The notes below the pieces were generated by a model. That model saw only the letters and a list, made by a program, of their open reading frames with translations. It was not told the DNA's origin and did no database searches. From assembly GCA_963745765.1 (NCBI GenBank), contig CAVUYQ010000028.1:1-27045 (forward strand): a stretch of 27,045 bases of DNA, in the 5' to 3' direction. Origin of the DNA: Ww85 sp963745765 (GTDB lineage: Bacteria > Desulfobacterota > Desulfobulbia > Desulfobulbales > Desulfocapsaceae). Shown here one piece after another: positions 1 to 8,013 of this stretch (positions are counted from its first letter, which is position 1; every line of letters begins with the position of its first letter). Made by a program: the position numbers and the translations under genes.

Positions 1-324
1 GTTATACCTTTTTAGCACCAGGTATTCCAGCATGTTTTGATCTCGGCCGAATAACCTCATTATTCATGGTACCCACCAATATTTACGCCCTTGTTTTTGA
101 AACAAGGATACTTATTTTAACAGGAAATTATTTCATAATTTGCAGCATAAAGTACGAAGCGTTGCGGTGGTCCAAACACCGCGGTGCAGCCGGGGGTCAT
201 ATTTGACCGTTTGGTCAAATATGACCTTCGTTGCAGAGATATTAGTGCAATCCCGTTCTGTGTTTTTAATAATTTTTACTTAAATAGCAGAATGATGACG
301 ACGGTGTGCCGGGAGTCCCAAACC
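1..324. other. Non-coding leader region with three hairpins
   Basis: I see no credible gene here. The open frame at 184-399 has no ribosome binding site and reads through regulatory dyads. There are three inverted repeats: CCTTGTTT/AAACAAGG (89-96 and 100-107), GCGGTG/CACCGC (164-169 and 177-182) and the 14-bp pair at 195-226, which is listed separately. The region most likely holds the upstream control sequences of the vWA-OmpA gene. Confidence 0.5.
195..226. promoter_or_regulatory. Nested palindrome, candidate enhancer (UAS) for the sigma-54 promoter at 325
   Basis: GGTCATATTTGACC (195-208) is followed by GTTT and then by its perfect reverse complement GGTCAAATATGACC (213-226). Each 14-mer is itself a dyad of the form GGTCA-N4-TGACC, so the site is two dyads with centres 18 bp apart inside one larger palindrome. 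It ends about 100 bp upstream of a -24/-12 promoter, where sigma-54 activators normally bind. The binding protein cannot be identified from the window. Confidence 0.6.
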
Positions 325-340
325 TGGCATGATGCTTGCT
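325..340 (+). promoter_or_regulatory. Sigma-54 (-24/-12) promoter of the vWA-OmpA gene
   Basis: TGGCATGATGCTTGCT matches the RpoN consensus TGGCACG-N4-TTGCW at all positions except C to T in the -24 box, with exact GG-to-GC spacing. Transcription would start near 352, giving a leader of about 85 nt before the ATG at 436. It is the only strong promoter-like sequence seen in front of the gene. Confidence 0.7.
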
Positions 341-435
341 TAGTAGAGAATGGTGGGACCAGTTTTCCTGGGCCTAACCGGGTATCGTGTCACTTGTGAT
401 CTATACTGAAAAATCAAACTAATGAGGTGGGTGTT

Positions 436-1512
436 ATGAAATGGGCAAAGCTAGTATTTTTGTCAGGCTTTACGGTGTTACTCCTGTCAGGTTTGGCTGT
501 CATGGCCTCCGCGGCAGATATGGCAGTTGGCGAAAAGGTTATTTTTCGTAAAACGGCCGACAATTTCATTATCATGTATGACTCATCGAGTTCCACGGGT
601 GATTCCTACGGTGCAACGGACATGATGAAGATCGCGGCTGAAAAACAGATTCTCAAGGAGATGTTTTCAACGCTCCCGGAACTGGACTGGAAGGCGGGCA
701 TCTACAGCTTTACCCCTGGCTGGTCGATGAGCTACTTCAAGCCGTTACTCAGCATGCGGACCTATAACAAAAAAGAGTTTTCCGGCGCGGTTGATTCCCT
801 GCCGGACGACCCGGCAGGCTATACACCGCTGCAGGGCGGGCTTGTTGGATTGGGGGAACTACTGGGCACGCTCTCTGGTAAAACAGTAGTATTTCTTTTT
901 ACCGACGGTCAATACTCAATTCAGGACGGTTTCCCCTCTCCCGGTAAGCTGGCGAAGAGCCTTGCCGAAAAGTACGATGTCTGCTTTCAGGTGATCGGCA
1001 TCGGAGGCGAAAAGGGAAATTACCAGGCGGTCAAGGACATATCCTCTGTCAACGAGTGTTCAGCGTTCGTGGACTTCTCCAGTTTGCCGGGCCATCCCGA
1101 GAAGTTGACAGATGTCCTGTTCAGAGTAGAAAGAGTAGCTGAAAAACCCGTCGTCAAGAAGGAGGTTGTCGGTTATGTCGCGGGCAAGGTGCTTTTCGAT
1201 TTCGATAAGTCTGCTATCAAGGATGCAAGTAAAGATGTGCTTATCAATATCAGTATCTACCTGAAGGAAAATCCGGACAAAAGAGTGGTCTTGGCCGGTT
1301 TCACCGACAGCACCGGCACCGATGCTTACAACATAAAGCTGTCCAAGCGTCGCGCAGAAAGCGCCAGGGCCTACCTGGTTGATGAGATGGGAATTAAGCC
1401 GGACCGCATTACCCTCAGCTGGTTCGGTGAGAGTGATCCGGTAGCGAGCAATGATACCGAAGCGGGCAGGGCGGAAAATCGCCGGGTAACCGCTATCTTC
1501 ACTGGAATGTAG
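436..1512 (+). CDS. Secreted vWA-domain protein with C-terminal OmpA peptidoglycan-binding domain
   Basis: Predicted 358-residue envelope protein. Residues 1-27 form a signal peptide (MKW-AKL, hydrophobic core, then an ASA-A type site). Residues ~40-230 read as a von Willebrand factor A domain with a DxSxS MIDAS motif (D49, S51, S53) and a strand ending FLFTDG. Residues ~245-358 are an OmpA-like domain, with FDFDKSAIK and the GFTDSTG...LSKRRA segment that binds peptidoglycan diaminopimelate. It probably tethers the outer envelope to the wall and uses the vWA face for protein contacts; the partner is unknown. ATG 436 was chosen because GAGGTGG ends 5 nt before it and the signal peptide starts there; the in-frame GTG at 427 overlaps that ribosome site. 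It is monocistronic, with a sigma-54 promoter upstream and a terminator downstream. Confidence 0.85.
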   Translation: MKWAKLVFLSGFTVLLLSGLAVMASAADMAVGEKVIFRKTADNFIIMYDSSSSTGDSYGATDMMKIAAEKQILKEMFSTLPELDWKAGIYSFTPGWSMSYFKPLLSMRTYNKKEFSGAVDSLPDDPAGYTPLQGGLVGLGELLGTLSGKTVVFLFTDGQYSIQDGFPSPGKLAKSLAEKYDVCFQVIGIGGEKGNYQAVKDISSVNECSAFVDFSSLPGHPEKLTDVLFRVERVAEKPVVKKEVVGYVAGKVLFDFDKSAIKDASKDVLINISIYLKENPDKRVVLAGFTDSTGTDAYNIKLSKRRAESARAYLVDEMGIKPDRITLSWFGESDPVASNDTEAGRAENRRVTAIFTGM

Positions 1513-1523
1513 TTATAACCTGA

Positions 1524-1565
1524 AAACACCGGGGGCCGTCTTCGACCGGCCTCCGGTGTTTTTTT
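1524..1565 (+). terminator. Rho-independent terminator of the vWA-OmpA gene
   Basis: A 15-bp stem (1524-1538 with 1547-1561, one G-U pair) rich in GC closes on an 8-nt loop, and a run of seven T follows from 1558. It starts 11 nt after the stop codon. Confidence 0.9.
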
Positions 1566-1694
1566 CTTTCAATTCCCCGCCGGTTCCCTGCCGGGTCGGG
1601 CCTGCACCGTATCTTCCTTCGGAGACGCCGCCTCCCTCCACATAATCGTTTGACCTCAATTGCGGTTTGGCCTATATCTGAACAACGGGATAAG

Positions 1695-1762
1695 TTTATC
1701 GATTATACCTAGTTTCCATCCGGAAATGAGCGATTTTTACCTAAATCTAGGCGCTCGATAAA
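1695..1762. repeat. Composite inverted repeat upstream of the kinase relic
   Basis: TTTATCGA (1695-1702) pairs with TCGATAAA (1755-1762), and inside it CCTAG (1708-1712) pairs with CTAGG (1747-1751), with a central TTTCC/GGAAA mini-hairpin. It could be an operator or the scar of a lost element. No promoter call is made. Confidence 0.35.
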
Positions 1763-1779
1763 TTTAACCGCAGGCATCG

Positions 1780-2715
1780 TTGATATTCCGAGGATTAAAT
1801 TTTGAGAGTAACGACGAGTTAGAGGAAAAGCGCTGTTTCAGGATGGAAACTACCTATGAGACGGTCATGGCCAACTGGGCTGAACTCTATGTGCCGAGCA
1901 GCTCGCAGCTCAAATCGTTGCTTGAACTAAACGGGAAGAAGATTGCCGTCAAGCAGGGGGATCTCCATTTTAAAGCGCTAAAGAGCATGACCGAAAACTT
2001 CAATCTGAAATGCCGTTTCCTGGAGACCGATGAATACGAGACCATCTTTGAAATGCTTGATCATGAATACGCCGATGTGGGTGCGGTCAACCGGTTGTTC
2101 GGCACGAGAAAAAAGCATGATTATAAGATAAAGGCAACACCTGTCATCTTTAACCCGATTGAGATGCGCTATGGGGTTGCAGAGGGTAAACATGGTGAAA
2201 TCCTGGCCAAGATAGACTCGTACCTTACAGCATTTAAAAAAGACGAGAATTCAATCTACTATAAGTCGTTGAATCCTCTCTAATTCCCGCCGACCAGAGA
2301 GTCTGCTTATCAGCCAGAGCTGATGGATATCAAGGCGCTGAGCGGGAGAGGCCAAAGAATTCTTGTTGTTGATGATATGGCCGAGCAGCGCGACATTGCT
2401 TCACGGATTTTGAAATTATTGCAATACACTGTTGGTGTGACCGAGTCCGGTGAAGAGGCCGTTGAGAAATGCCGAAAAACAAAATACGACCTGCTGGTTC
2501 TTGATATGATCATGCCCGGCGGGGTTGACGGTCTTGCCACCTACCACTAAATATGCCGGTTCAACCCGGGCCAGAAGGCTGTGATAGCCAGTGGGTATTC
2601 TGATACCGAGTCCGTGAAAAAGGCCCAGGATCTTGGTGCCGGGGTCTATATCAAAAAGCCTTATACGGTAATAAATCTGGCCGGGGCCATATCGAGAGAA
2701 CTTGCAGGCGTCTAG
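1780..2715 (+). pseudogene. Decayed hybrid sensor histidine kinase (periplasmic binding domain + receiver; kinase core deleted)
   Basis: Three consecutive segments in one frame. First, 1780-2280 encodes the latter part of a family-3 solute-binding sensor domain (GKKIAVKQGDLHFKAL, DVGAVNRLFG, TPVIFNPIEMRYG, ending YYKSLNP). After a TAA at 2281, the frame continues LxFPPTRES, which resembles the end of a HATPase domain (LYFPxTREE), then a receiver domain (ILVVDDM, phospho-acceptor in LLVLDMIMPG). A second TAA at 2548 interrupts the receiver after LATYH, and the frame resumes ICRFNPGQKAVIASGYSDTE...YIKKPYT to TAG 2713. The transmembrane, PAS, HisKA and most ATPase parts are missing between the two halves. 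The first half of the binding domain and a proper start codon are also absent (it opens with TTG). This reads as an internal in-frame deletion followed by point nonsense mutations. The domains are recognised from family motifs; the ancestral ligand is unknown. Confidence 0.8.
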
Positions 2716-2900
2716 CTTCGTTTTGTTACGTTTACTACTCTCTTCATTACTGCCCGGTTTTTGATGCTCGTTCTCAGGTTGGTGGTGGCCGATATCTTCC
2801 GGCTCAATTGATGCATCCCTTTTGTATTGTTGGTAATTGTGACGATTTCGTTAATTTTCTAAAAAATTATAAACAAAACGAGCATCTGTCGTGGTACTAT

Positions 2901-2929
2901 TTGACAATATGAATAATCCGATTTACGTT
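2901..2929 (+). promoter_or_regulatory. Possible sigma-70 promoter of the Lrp/AsnC gene
   Basis: A perfect TTGACA -35 box (2901-2906) is followed after 17 bp by TACGTT (2924-2929), a weak -10 box. The predicted start near 2936 falls inside the hexamer repeat array, which would make the array the 5' leader. Confidence 0.4.
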
Positions 2930-2930
2930 T

Positions 2931-2980
2931 GACCATGACCATGTGACCATGACCATGACCATGACCATGACCATGACCAT
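2931..2980 (+). repeat. GACCAT hexamer microsatellite in the leader of the Lrp/AsnC gene
   Basis: Two copies of GACCAT (2931-2942), a GT interruption, then six more perfect copies (2945-2980), ending 17 nt before the ATG at 2998. Each junction creates an ATG. From 2949 these make an open (Met-Thr)n reading frame that ends at TAA 3003-3005, overlapping the Lrp start codon out of frame. Such arrays change copy number by slippage and could alter leader length or upstream initiation. Confidence 0.9.
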
Positions 2981-2997
2981 TATCACGCAGGAGTGTT

Positions 2998-3438
2998 ATG
3001 GATAATACTGATATTGCCATTATTGACGCACTGAGGGATGGGCGTGTCTCGTTTAAGAAAATTGCAGATCAACTTGCTCTTGCCGAGGGAACAGTGCGAA
3101 GCAGGGTTCGCAAGCTTCGGGAACAGGGGCTGCTTGACATTAGAGGCCTGGTTGATCCGGAAGCACTGACTGATCATTCCGTGGTGATGATCGGTGTTCG
3201 TCTGAAGGATATGGACCTGGTAAAAAAGGCTGAGGAATTCAGTACCCTGCGTGGCGTTATTTCAGTCTGTGTCGTTACCGGCCGCTTCGATCTTATCATT
3301 ACCGTCATGCTGAATAAGGATTTCGGCATTCTCGAGTTCTACATCGAGGAAGCCTCCAAAGTTGCAAATGTTCAGTCAGTTGAGACGTTTGTGATTTACA
3401 AAAGCTTTAATATGAAGGTTCCCCTGCAGTCTTTATAA
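2998..3438 (+). CDS. Lrp/AsnC-family transcriptional regulator
   Basis: 146 residues, the usual length for the family. An N-terminal winged helix-turn-helix (~1-50: DIAIIDALRDGRVSFKKIADQL...EGTVRSRVRKLREQGLL) is followed by the RAM/AsnC ligand-binding domain (~65-140), with the characteristic VCVVTGRFDLIITV and VQSVETFVIYK segments. Family members bind amino acids and form DNA-wrapping octamers. It lies immediately upstream of and co-directional with gcvT, so it is probably the local regulator of glycine cleavage; that link is inferred from position. GCAGGAG precedes ATG 2998 by 5 nt. The upstream hexamer array is unusual. Confidence 0.88.
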   Translation: MDNTDIAIIDALRDGRVSFKKIADQLALAEGTVRSRVRKLREQGLLDIRGLVDPEALTDHSVVMIGVRLKDMDLVKKAEEFSTLRGVISVCVVTGRFDLIITVMLNKDFGILEFYIEEASKVANVQSVETFVIYKSFNMKVPLQSL

Positions 3439-3443
3439 AAACA

Positions 3444-3490
3444 GGACACCTTGAATAATTAGATTATTCGGTAGAGAATCCAAGGTGTCC
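3444..3490 (+). promoter_or_regulatory. Long dyad between the Lrp-type gene and gcvT (operator or attenuator)
   Basis: GGACACCTTG (3444-3453) is perfectly complementary to CAAGGTGTCC (3481-3490). Nested inside is GAATAAT-TAG-ATTATTC (3453-3469). No T-tract follows, so a simple intrinsic terminator is unlikely. It could be a binding site for the Lrp-type regulator or a read-through control element. No glycine riboswitch core was recognised. Confidence 0.5.
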
Positions 3491-3519
3491 AATAATCATC
3501 AGCCCGCATGAGGAGCGCA

Positions 3520-4818
3520 ATGACTGAATCTCATGACCTGCAGCGAACGCCCCTGCATGACTGGCACCTAAGCCACCATGCCACCATGGCGGCGTTTGGC
3601 GGATATCACATGCCGCTCTGGTACAAAACGGGTGTCAAACATGAACACTGCAGCGTCATCACGGCTGCCGGCATTTTCGACACCTCCCATATGGCTGTCC
3701 TCACCGTTTCAGGCAAAGGCAGTCTCTCTCTTTTACAGCACTGCTTCAGCAGGGATCTTGACCGATGTATCGGCAGACAGCCTGGTCCGCTGGTGTCAGG
3801 GCGCAGTACCTATGGTCTTTTTCTTCTGGAAGACGGAACCGTTCTTGATGACGCGATTGTTTCCCAAAACGGACCGGAAAGGTACATGGTTGTCGTTAAC
3901 AGCGGTATGGGCGCGAAGGTGTCCGCTCACCTGAAGCAGTCGGCAGGACCGGGGGTTACGGTTATTGATCATACCGACCGGATAGGCAAGATCGACCTGC
4001 AGGGACCGTCCTCCTATCCTATTCTTGCCTCTCTGCTGGAAAATCCTGAGGCTATCCTGCAGGATATGGTCTATTTTTCTTTCAAAGGAACGCTGTTTTC
4101 CAGTACATCCGATTCCATATACCTGAAGGATGGTACACCTGTTATCGTTTCCCGGACCGGCTATACCGGCGAATTTGGTTTTGAGCTTTATGTCCGGACT
4201 GCAGATACCCTCTCCTTGTGGCAGCAGTTACTGCGCGCCGGCGAAGCTTATCATATCAGTGCCTGTGGTCTTGCTTCCCGTGACTCGCTCAGGACCGGGG
4301 CACTGTTGCCACTCTCGCATCAGGATATCGGCAATTGGCTATTTGCTGCCACCCCCTGGTCATTTGTGCTGCCATGGAATGAGAGACAGAGCGGTTTCAG
4401 TAAATCATTTATTGGAGCAGAAGCCGTTTTAAGCGGTCGTAAATCAAGCTATACCTATGGTTTTGCCGGGTATGATCCACGAAAAATTCCGGTTGAGGAT
4501 GATGCCGTGGTAATGAGTGAAACCGGGGAGGAGATAGGTCGTGTTCTTACCTGTACAACCGATATGGCGATCGGGCGAATAGGAGAGCGCATTATCAGTC
4601 TGGCAACTCCCGAGGCGGATGGCAGGCCGGTTGATTTTCAGGCCCGGGGTCTCAGTTGCGGTTTTATTAAGGTTGACAGACCGTGCCGCAGAGGAGATAA
4701 AGTGCAGTTGTCAGCTGGCAGAAGGACTATCACGGTTGAAATCAGGGACGATATCAGGCCCGATCGGACAGCGCGTCGATCGATAGAGCAGGCGAGAACG
4801 CATACTGAGGAGGGATGA
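3520..4818 (+). CDS. gcvT: Glycine cleavage system T protein (aminomethyltransferase)
   Basis: 432 residues. It transfers the aminomethyl carbon from lipoyl-GcvH to tetrahydrofolate, releasing ammonia. The N-terminal folate-binding fold is recognisable (FGGYHMPLWYKTGVKHEH, GIFDTSHMAVL), the catalytic-aspartate segment appears as LLEDGTVLDDAIV, and GKIDLQGP, SRTGYTGEFGFELY and CGLASRDSLRTGALLPL are typical. The protein is roughly 60 residues longer than common GcvT (~365), and its C-terminal barrel (~310-432) is divergent. Start: GAGGAG at 3511-3516 sits 3 nt before ATG 3520, and the alternative ATG at 3508 would overlap that site. First gene of the gcv cluster; its stop overlaps the gcvH region. 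Confidence 0.93.
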   Translation: MTESHDLQRTPLHDWHLSHHATMAAFGGYHMPLWYKTGVKHEHCSVITAAGIFDTSHMAVLTVSGKGSLSLLQHCFSRDLDRCIGRQPGPLVSGRSTYGLFLLEDGTVLDDAIVSQNGPERYMVVVNSGMGAKVSAHLKQSAGPGVTVIDHTDRIGKIDLQGPSSYPILASLLENPEAILQDMVYFSFKGTLFSSTSDSIYLKDGTPVIVSRTGYTGEFGFELYVRTADTLSLWQQLLRAGEAYHISACGLASRDSLRTGALLPLSHQDIGNWLFAATPWSFVLPWNERQSGFSKSFIGAEAVLSGRKSSYTYGFAGYDPRKIPVEDDAVVMSETGEEIGRVLTCTTDMAIGRIGERIISLATPEADGRPVDFQARGLSCGFIKVDRPCRRGDKVQLSAGRRTITVEIRDDIRPDRTARRSIEQARTHTEEG

Positions 4819-4820
4819 TC

Positions 4821-5216
4821 ATGAAAGAAATTGAAGAGTTGGATTTACCCGGAGACGTTTACTACACGAAAGATCATGAGTGGGCCAGAAAAGAAGGGGA
4901 AACGGTGAAAATCGGTATCAGTGATTATGCTCAGGACCAGATGGGAGATATCGTTTTTGTTGAATTACCTGAAATCGGCAGTGCATTCATGAAGGGAGAT
5001 GAGTTCGGTACACTTGAGTCGGTTAAGGCGGTTTCCGAGGTCTATGCTCCGCTGAGCGGCGAAATTATTGCGGTAAACAGCGAGCTTGAAAACTCGCCGG
5101 AACTGCTCAACGAGGCACCTTACAGTAACTGGATCATCGAGATTCGGCCCTCTGATGAAAATCAGTATGACGAGTTGTTGAACAGAGATGATTATCTGGA
5201 GATGATAAGAGGATAA
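4821..5216 (+). CDS. gcvH: Glycine cleavage system H protein (lipoyl carrier)
   Basis: 131 residues. It shuttles the aminomethyl intermediate between the P, T and L proteins on a lipoyl arm. The lipoyl-attachment lysine is K69 in GTLESVKAVSEVYAPLSG, the classic H-protein signature. The N-terminal YYTKDHEWARKEG and the C-terminal NEAPYSNWIIEIRPS are also typical. GAGGAGGG at 4807-4814 is well spaced for ATG 4821, whereas the in-frame ATG at 4815 abuts it. Either start keeps tight coupling to the gcvT stop (4816-4818). The lipoyl group would be supplied by the LipB-LipA fusion two genes downstream. Confidence 0.95.
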   Translation: MKEIEELDLPGDVYYTKDHEWARKEGETVKIGISDYAQDQMGDIVFVELPEIGSAFMKGDEFGTLESVKAVSEVYAPLSGEIIAVNSELENSPELLNEAPYSNWIIEIRPSDENQYDELLNRDDYLEMIRG

Positions 5217-5219
5217 GCG

Positions 5220-6551
5220 ATGCGCTATCTACCCCACACGCCGGAAGAAATTTCAGACATGCTGAAGGTGACCGGTCATGACCGGCTGACTGATCTGTTT
5301 GCTCATATCCCGCAGGCCTGCCGCTTCCAGGGAGAAATGGATCTGCCTGCCCCCCTGTCAGAGTGGGCTTTGACCCGGCGTTTGCAGGCTCTCGGACAGG
5401 ACATGGGCACCGCGGCGGCGCGGGCTGTTCTGGTCGGGGCCGGCAGTTATTTTCACCATATTCCTGAAATAGTCAAAAGCCTTATCGGCCGCTCCGAATT
5501 TCTGACCGCTTACACGCCCTACCAGCCGGAAGTGGCCCAGGGCACCCTGCAGGGAATCTTTGAGTACCAGACCCTGACAGCACGCCTGCTCGGTATGGAT
5601 GTTGCAAATGCCTCCATGTACGATGGGGCCTCTGCGCTGGCCGAGGGGCTGCTCATGGCCTTGCGCCTGTCAAAAAAGAAGACGGTTGCGCTCTCCTCAG
5701 CCATTCATCCGCATTATCGTGAGGTGGTGAGAACCTACCTGGCACCGGGGCCCTTTGAGGTAGTCGAGCTTGCATTCACTAAAGACGGGCGTACCGATGT
5801 GTCGGCGTTGGCCGGGATTGAAGATCTTGCCGCTGTTGCCGTTCAGTCCCCCAATTTTTTTGGTGTTATTGAAGATCTGCCTGCTTATAAGGCGGCCATT
5901 CATGCCCGGGACGCACTCTTTGTTACCGCGTTCACGGAACCTTTTGCCTACGGGATTCTCCGCACGCCCGGTTCCTGCGGCGCCGATATCGTTTGCGGAG
6001 AGGGGCAAAGTTTTGGAATGGCTCCTTCCTACGGGGGTGCGGGACTTGGCATGTTTGCCTGCCGCAGGGATCATGTGCGCAGCATGCCCGGCCGGGTAGT
6101 CGGCGAGACATGTGACCTCGAGGGAAAACGTGGTTTTGTTCTGACCCTTTCCACCCGTGAACAGCATATCCGGCGGGAGAAGGCGACCTCGAACATCTGT
6201 TCAAACCAGGGGATCTGTGCCATGACCGCAGCGGCTTACATGGCAAGCCTCGGAAGCACGGGACTGCAGAAGGTTGCCAAACTGAATTACGACAAGGCTG
6301 CCTATCTCAAGCAGGGGCTGCAAAAGGCCGGTGCCAGCCTGTTGTTTGCCGGTCCGACCTTCAACGAGTTTTGTGTTACGTTTCCAAATGATTTCAGGCC
6401 GGCAAGAGATCGCCTGCTGGCACGGGGTATTGTTGCAGGTATTGACATTGAACGCTTTTATCCCCAATTGCCGGGGGCCTGGTTGTTCTGTGTGACTGAA
6501 ACGATTTCAAGAGAAATCATGGACGAAGTGCTTGATGAGGTGCAACGATGA
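5220..6551 (+). CDS. gcvPA: Glycine dehydrogenase (decarboxylating) subunit 1
   Basis: 443 residues, normal for the N-terminal subunit of a split P protein. Family landmarks are MRYLPHTPEEISDML, FLTAYTPYQPEVAQGTLQGIFEYQT, MYDGASALAEG, GEGQSFGMAPSYGGAGLGMFACR, RMPGRVVGET-like text, TREQHIRREKATSNICSNQ, and the C-terminal GIVAGIDIERFYP. With GcvPB it forms the PLP enzyme that decarboxylates glycine and loads H protein. AGAGGA precedes ATG 5220, three bases after the gcvH stop. Its TGA overlaps the gcvPB ATG (ATGA), indicating translational coupling. Confidence 0.95.
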   Translation: MRYLPHTPEEISDMLKVTGHDRLTDLFAHIPQACRFQGEMDLPAPLSEWALTRRLQALGQDMGTAAARAVLVGAGSYFHHIPEIVKSLIGRSEFLTAYTPYQPEVAQGTLQGIFEYQTLTARLLGMDVANASMYDGASALAEGLLMALRLSKKKTVALSSAIHPHYREVVRTYLAPGPFEVVELAFTKDGRTDVSALAGIEDLAAVAVQSPNFFGVIEDLPAYKAAIHARDALFVTAFTEPFAYGILRTPGSCGADIVCGEGQSFGMAPSYGGAGLGMFACRRDHVRSMPGRVVGETCDLEGKRGFVLTLSTREQHIRREKATSNICSNQGICAMTAAAYMASLGSTGLQKVAKLNYDKAAYLKQGLQKAGASLLFAGPTFNEFCVTFPNDFRPARDRLLARGIVAGIDIERFYPQLPGAWLFCVTETISREIMDEVLDEVQR

Positions 6552-8005
6552 TACAGGGACCGGGAACCAGCGGCCTTATTCTTAACGAACCGCTATTATG
6601 GGAAAAGGGAAAGCAGGGCAGGAGTGCCTTCAGTATGCCGGACCAGGATGTGCCCGAGGTTGAACTTGGCGCGGGGCTGGCGGGCGGAGCCCTTGCTTTT
6701 CCCGATCTTGGCGAGCTTGATGTGGTCAGGCATTACACCCGTCTGTCACAGTGGAACTTTGGTATTGATACCGGTATGTACCCGCTCGGATCATGCACCA
6801 TGAAATATAACCCCAAGATCAATGAAAAAATGGCCGCTACACCAGCCATAGCCTCAGCCCATCCGATGCTTGATGATACACTTAGCCAGGGAGTATTGCA
6901 GTTGCTCTTTGAACTGCAGGAGTTCCTGGCCTCGATAACCGGCATGGATACTGTCTCTCTGCAGCCGGCTGCAGGCGCACAGGGCGAGTTGACGGCTATG
7001 TTGATGTTTGCCGCTTATTTCCGAAAACGGGGTGAAAAACGCGACAAAATTCTCATCCCGGATACAGCTCATGGCACAAACCCGGCAAGTGCGGCTTTGT
7101 GCGGATTCAGCCCGGTGCCGCTGGCATCCGGCGAAGATGGGGTCCTGAGTATTGCCAGCGTGACAGAAAAGATGGATGAGAACACGGCGGGTATCATGCT
7201 CACCAATCCCAATACGCTCGGACTCTTTGAAGAGAATATCCGTGCCATCACCGATATCGTCCATGCAAAAGGCGGGCTGGTCTACGGCGACGGTGCCAAT
7301 ATGAATGCGGTCATGGGGATGGTTGACTTCAAGCGCTGCGGCATTGATGCCATGCACCTCAATCTGCACAAAACCTTTTCAACCCCGCATGGAGGAGGAG
7401 GACCAGGAGCCGGACCGGTATGTGTCGTTGCCAAACTCGAACCATTCCTGCCGGCACCCCGAGCGGTAAAAAATGGAAAGGGGTATGGACTGAGTTTCGG
7501 ATCTGCCGACTCGATTGGCCGTGTTCATGCTTTTTTCGGCAATTTCAGTGTCCTGGTCAGAGCCTACAGCTACATCATGAGCATGGGGCCGGAAAACCTC
7601 AAAAAAGCAAGTCAGCTCGCCGTCCTGAATGCTGTTTACGTCAGGGAGTGCCTTCGTGATACACTCGAGCTTGCCTATGAAAAGCCCTGCATGCACGAAT
7701 GTGTGTTCTCCGACAAAAAACAGCACAAATGGAAGGTGACGACGCTTGATATGGCAAAACGTCTGATCGATCATGGGTTTCATCCGCCGACCATCTATTT
7801 TCCGCTGGTGGTGCACGGAGCGATTATGATTGAACCGACAGAAACCGAATGCAAGGATGATCTTGATCAGTTCGTTGCCGTTTTCAAGGACATTGTCCGT
7901 GAGGCTGAAACGGACGGTGAGCTTTTGCGGCAGGCGCCGACACGGACCCTGGTCCGTCGTCTTGACGAAACCCGGGCAGCGCGGAAACCTTGTCTTACCG
8001 GCTGA
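6548..8005 (+). CDS. gcvPB: Glycine dehydrogenase (decarboxylating) subunit 2
   Basis: 485 residues, the PLP-carrying half of the split P protein. The Schiff-base lysine is K275 in HLNLHKTFSTPHGGGGPGAG. Other marks are FGIDTGMYPLGSCTMKYNP, LQPAAGAQGELTAM, PDTAHGTNPASA, MLTNPNTLGLFE and VYGDGANMNA. It starts on the ATG that overlaps the gcvPA stop. The following LipB-LipA frame begins within about ten bases of its stop codon, so the two are almost certainly in one transcript. Confidence 0.96.
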   Translation: MIQGPGTSGLILNEPLLWEKGKQGRSAFSMPDQDVPEVELGAGLAGGALAFPDLGELDVVRHYTRLSQWNFGIDTGMYPLGSCTMKYNPKINEKMAATPAIASAHPMLDDTLSQGVLQLLFELQEFLASITGMDTVSLQPAAGAQGELTAMLMFAAYFRKRGEKRDKILIPDTAHGTNPASAALCGFSPVPLASGEDGVLSIASVTEKMDENTAGIMLTNPNTLGLFEENIRAITDIVHAKGGLVYGDGANMNAVMGMVDFKRCGIDAMHLNLHKTFSTPHGGGGPGAGPVCVVAKLEPFLPAPRAVKNGKGYGLSFGSADSIGRVHAFFGNFSVLVRAYSYIMSMGPENLKKASQLAVLNAVYVRECLRDTLELAYEKPCMHECVFSDKKQHKWKVTTLDMAKRLIDHGFHPPTIYFPLVVHGAIMIEPTETECKDDLDQFVAVFKDIVREAETDGELLRQAPTRTLVRRLDETRAARKPCLTG

Positions 8006-8013
8006 GTTCCTCA

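Noticed and set aside
184..399. 71-codon open frame upstream of the vWA-OmpA gene
   Set aside because: No ribosome site or family motif, and it reads through the palindrome and the sigma-54 promoter.
2548..2550. In-frame stop in the receiver domain as a recoded amino acid
   Set aside because: The codon is TAA, not TGA or TAG, and the gene has other lesions; a nonsense mutation is the simpler reading.
2931..2980. GACCAT array as a CRISPR or iteron origin
   Set aside because: Six-base perfect tandem units without spacers or a nearby replication or cas gene; it is a microsatellite.
3439..3519. Glycine riboswitch in front of gcvT
   Set aside because: The gap is only about 80 bp and shows a simple nested dyad without the conserved riboswitch cores.
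5697..6167. Long minus-strand frames inside gcvPA, gcvPB and lipBA
   Set aside because: These are antisense shadows of strongly supported genes, without start signals or motifs.
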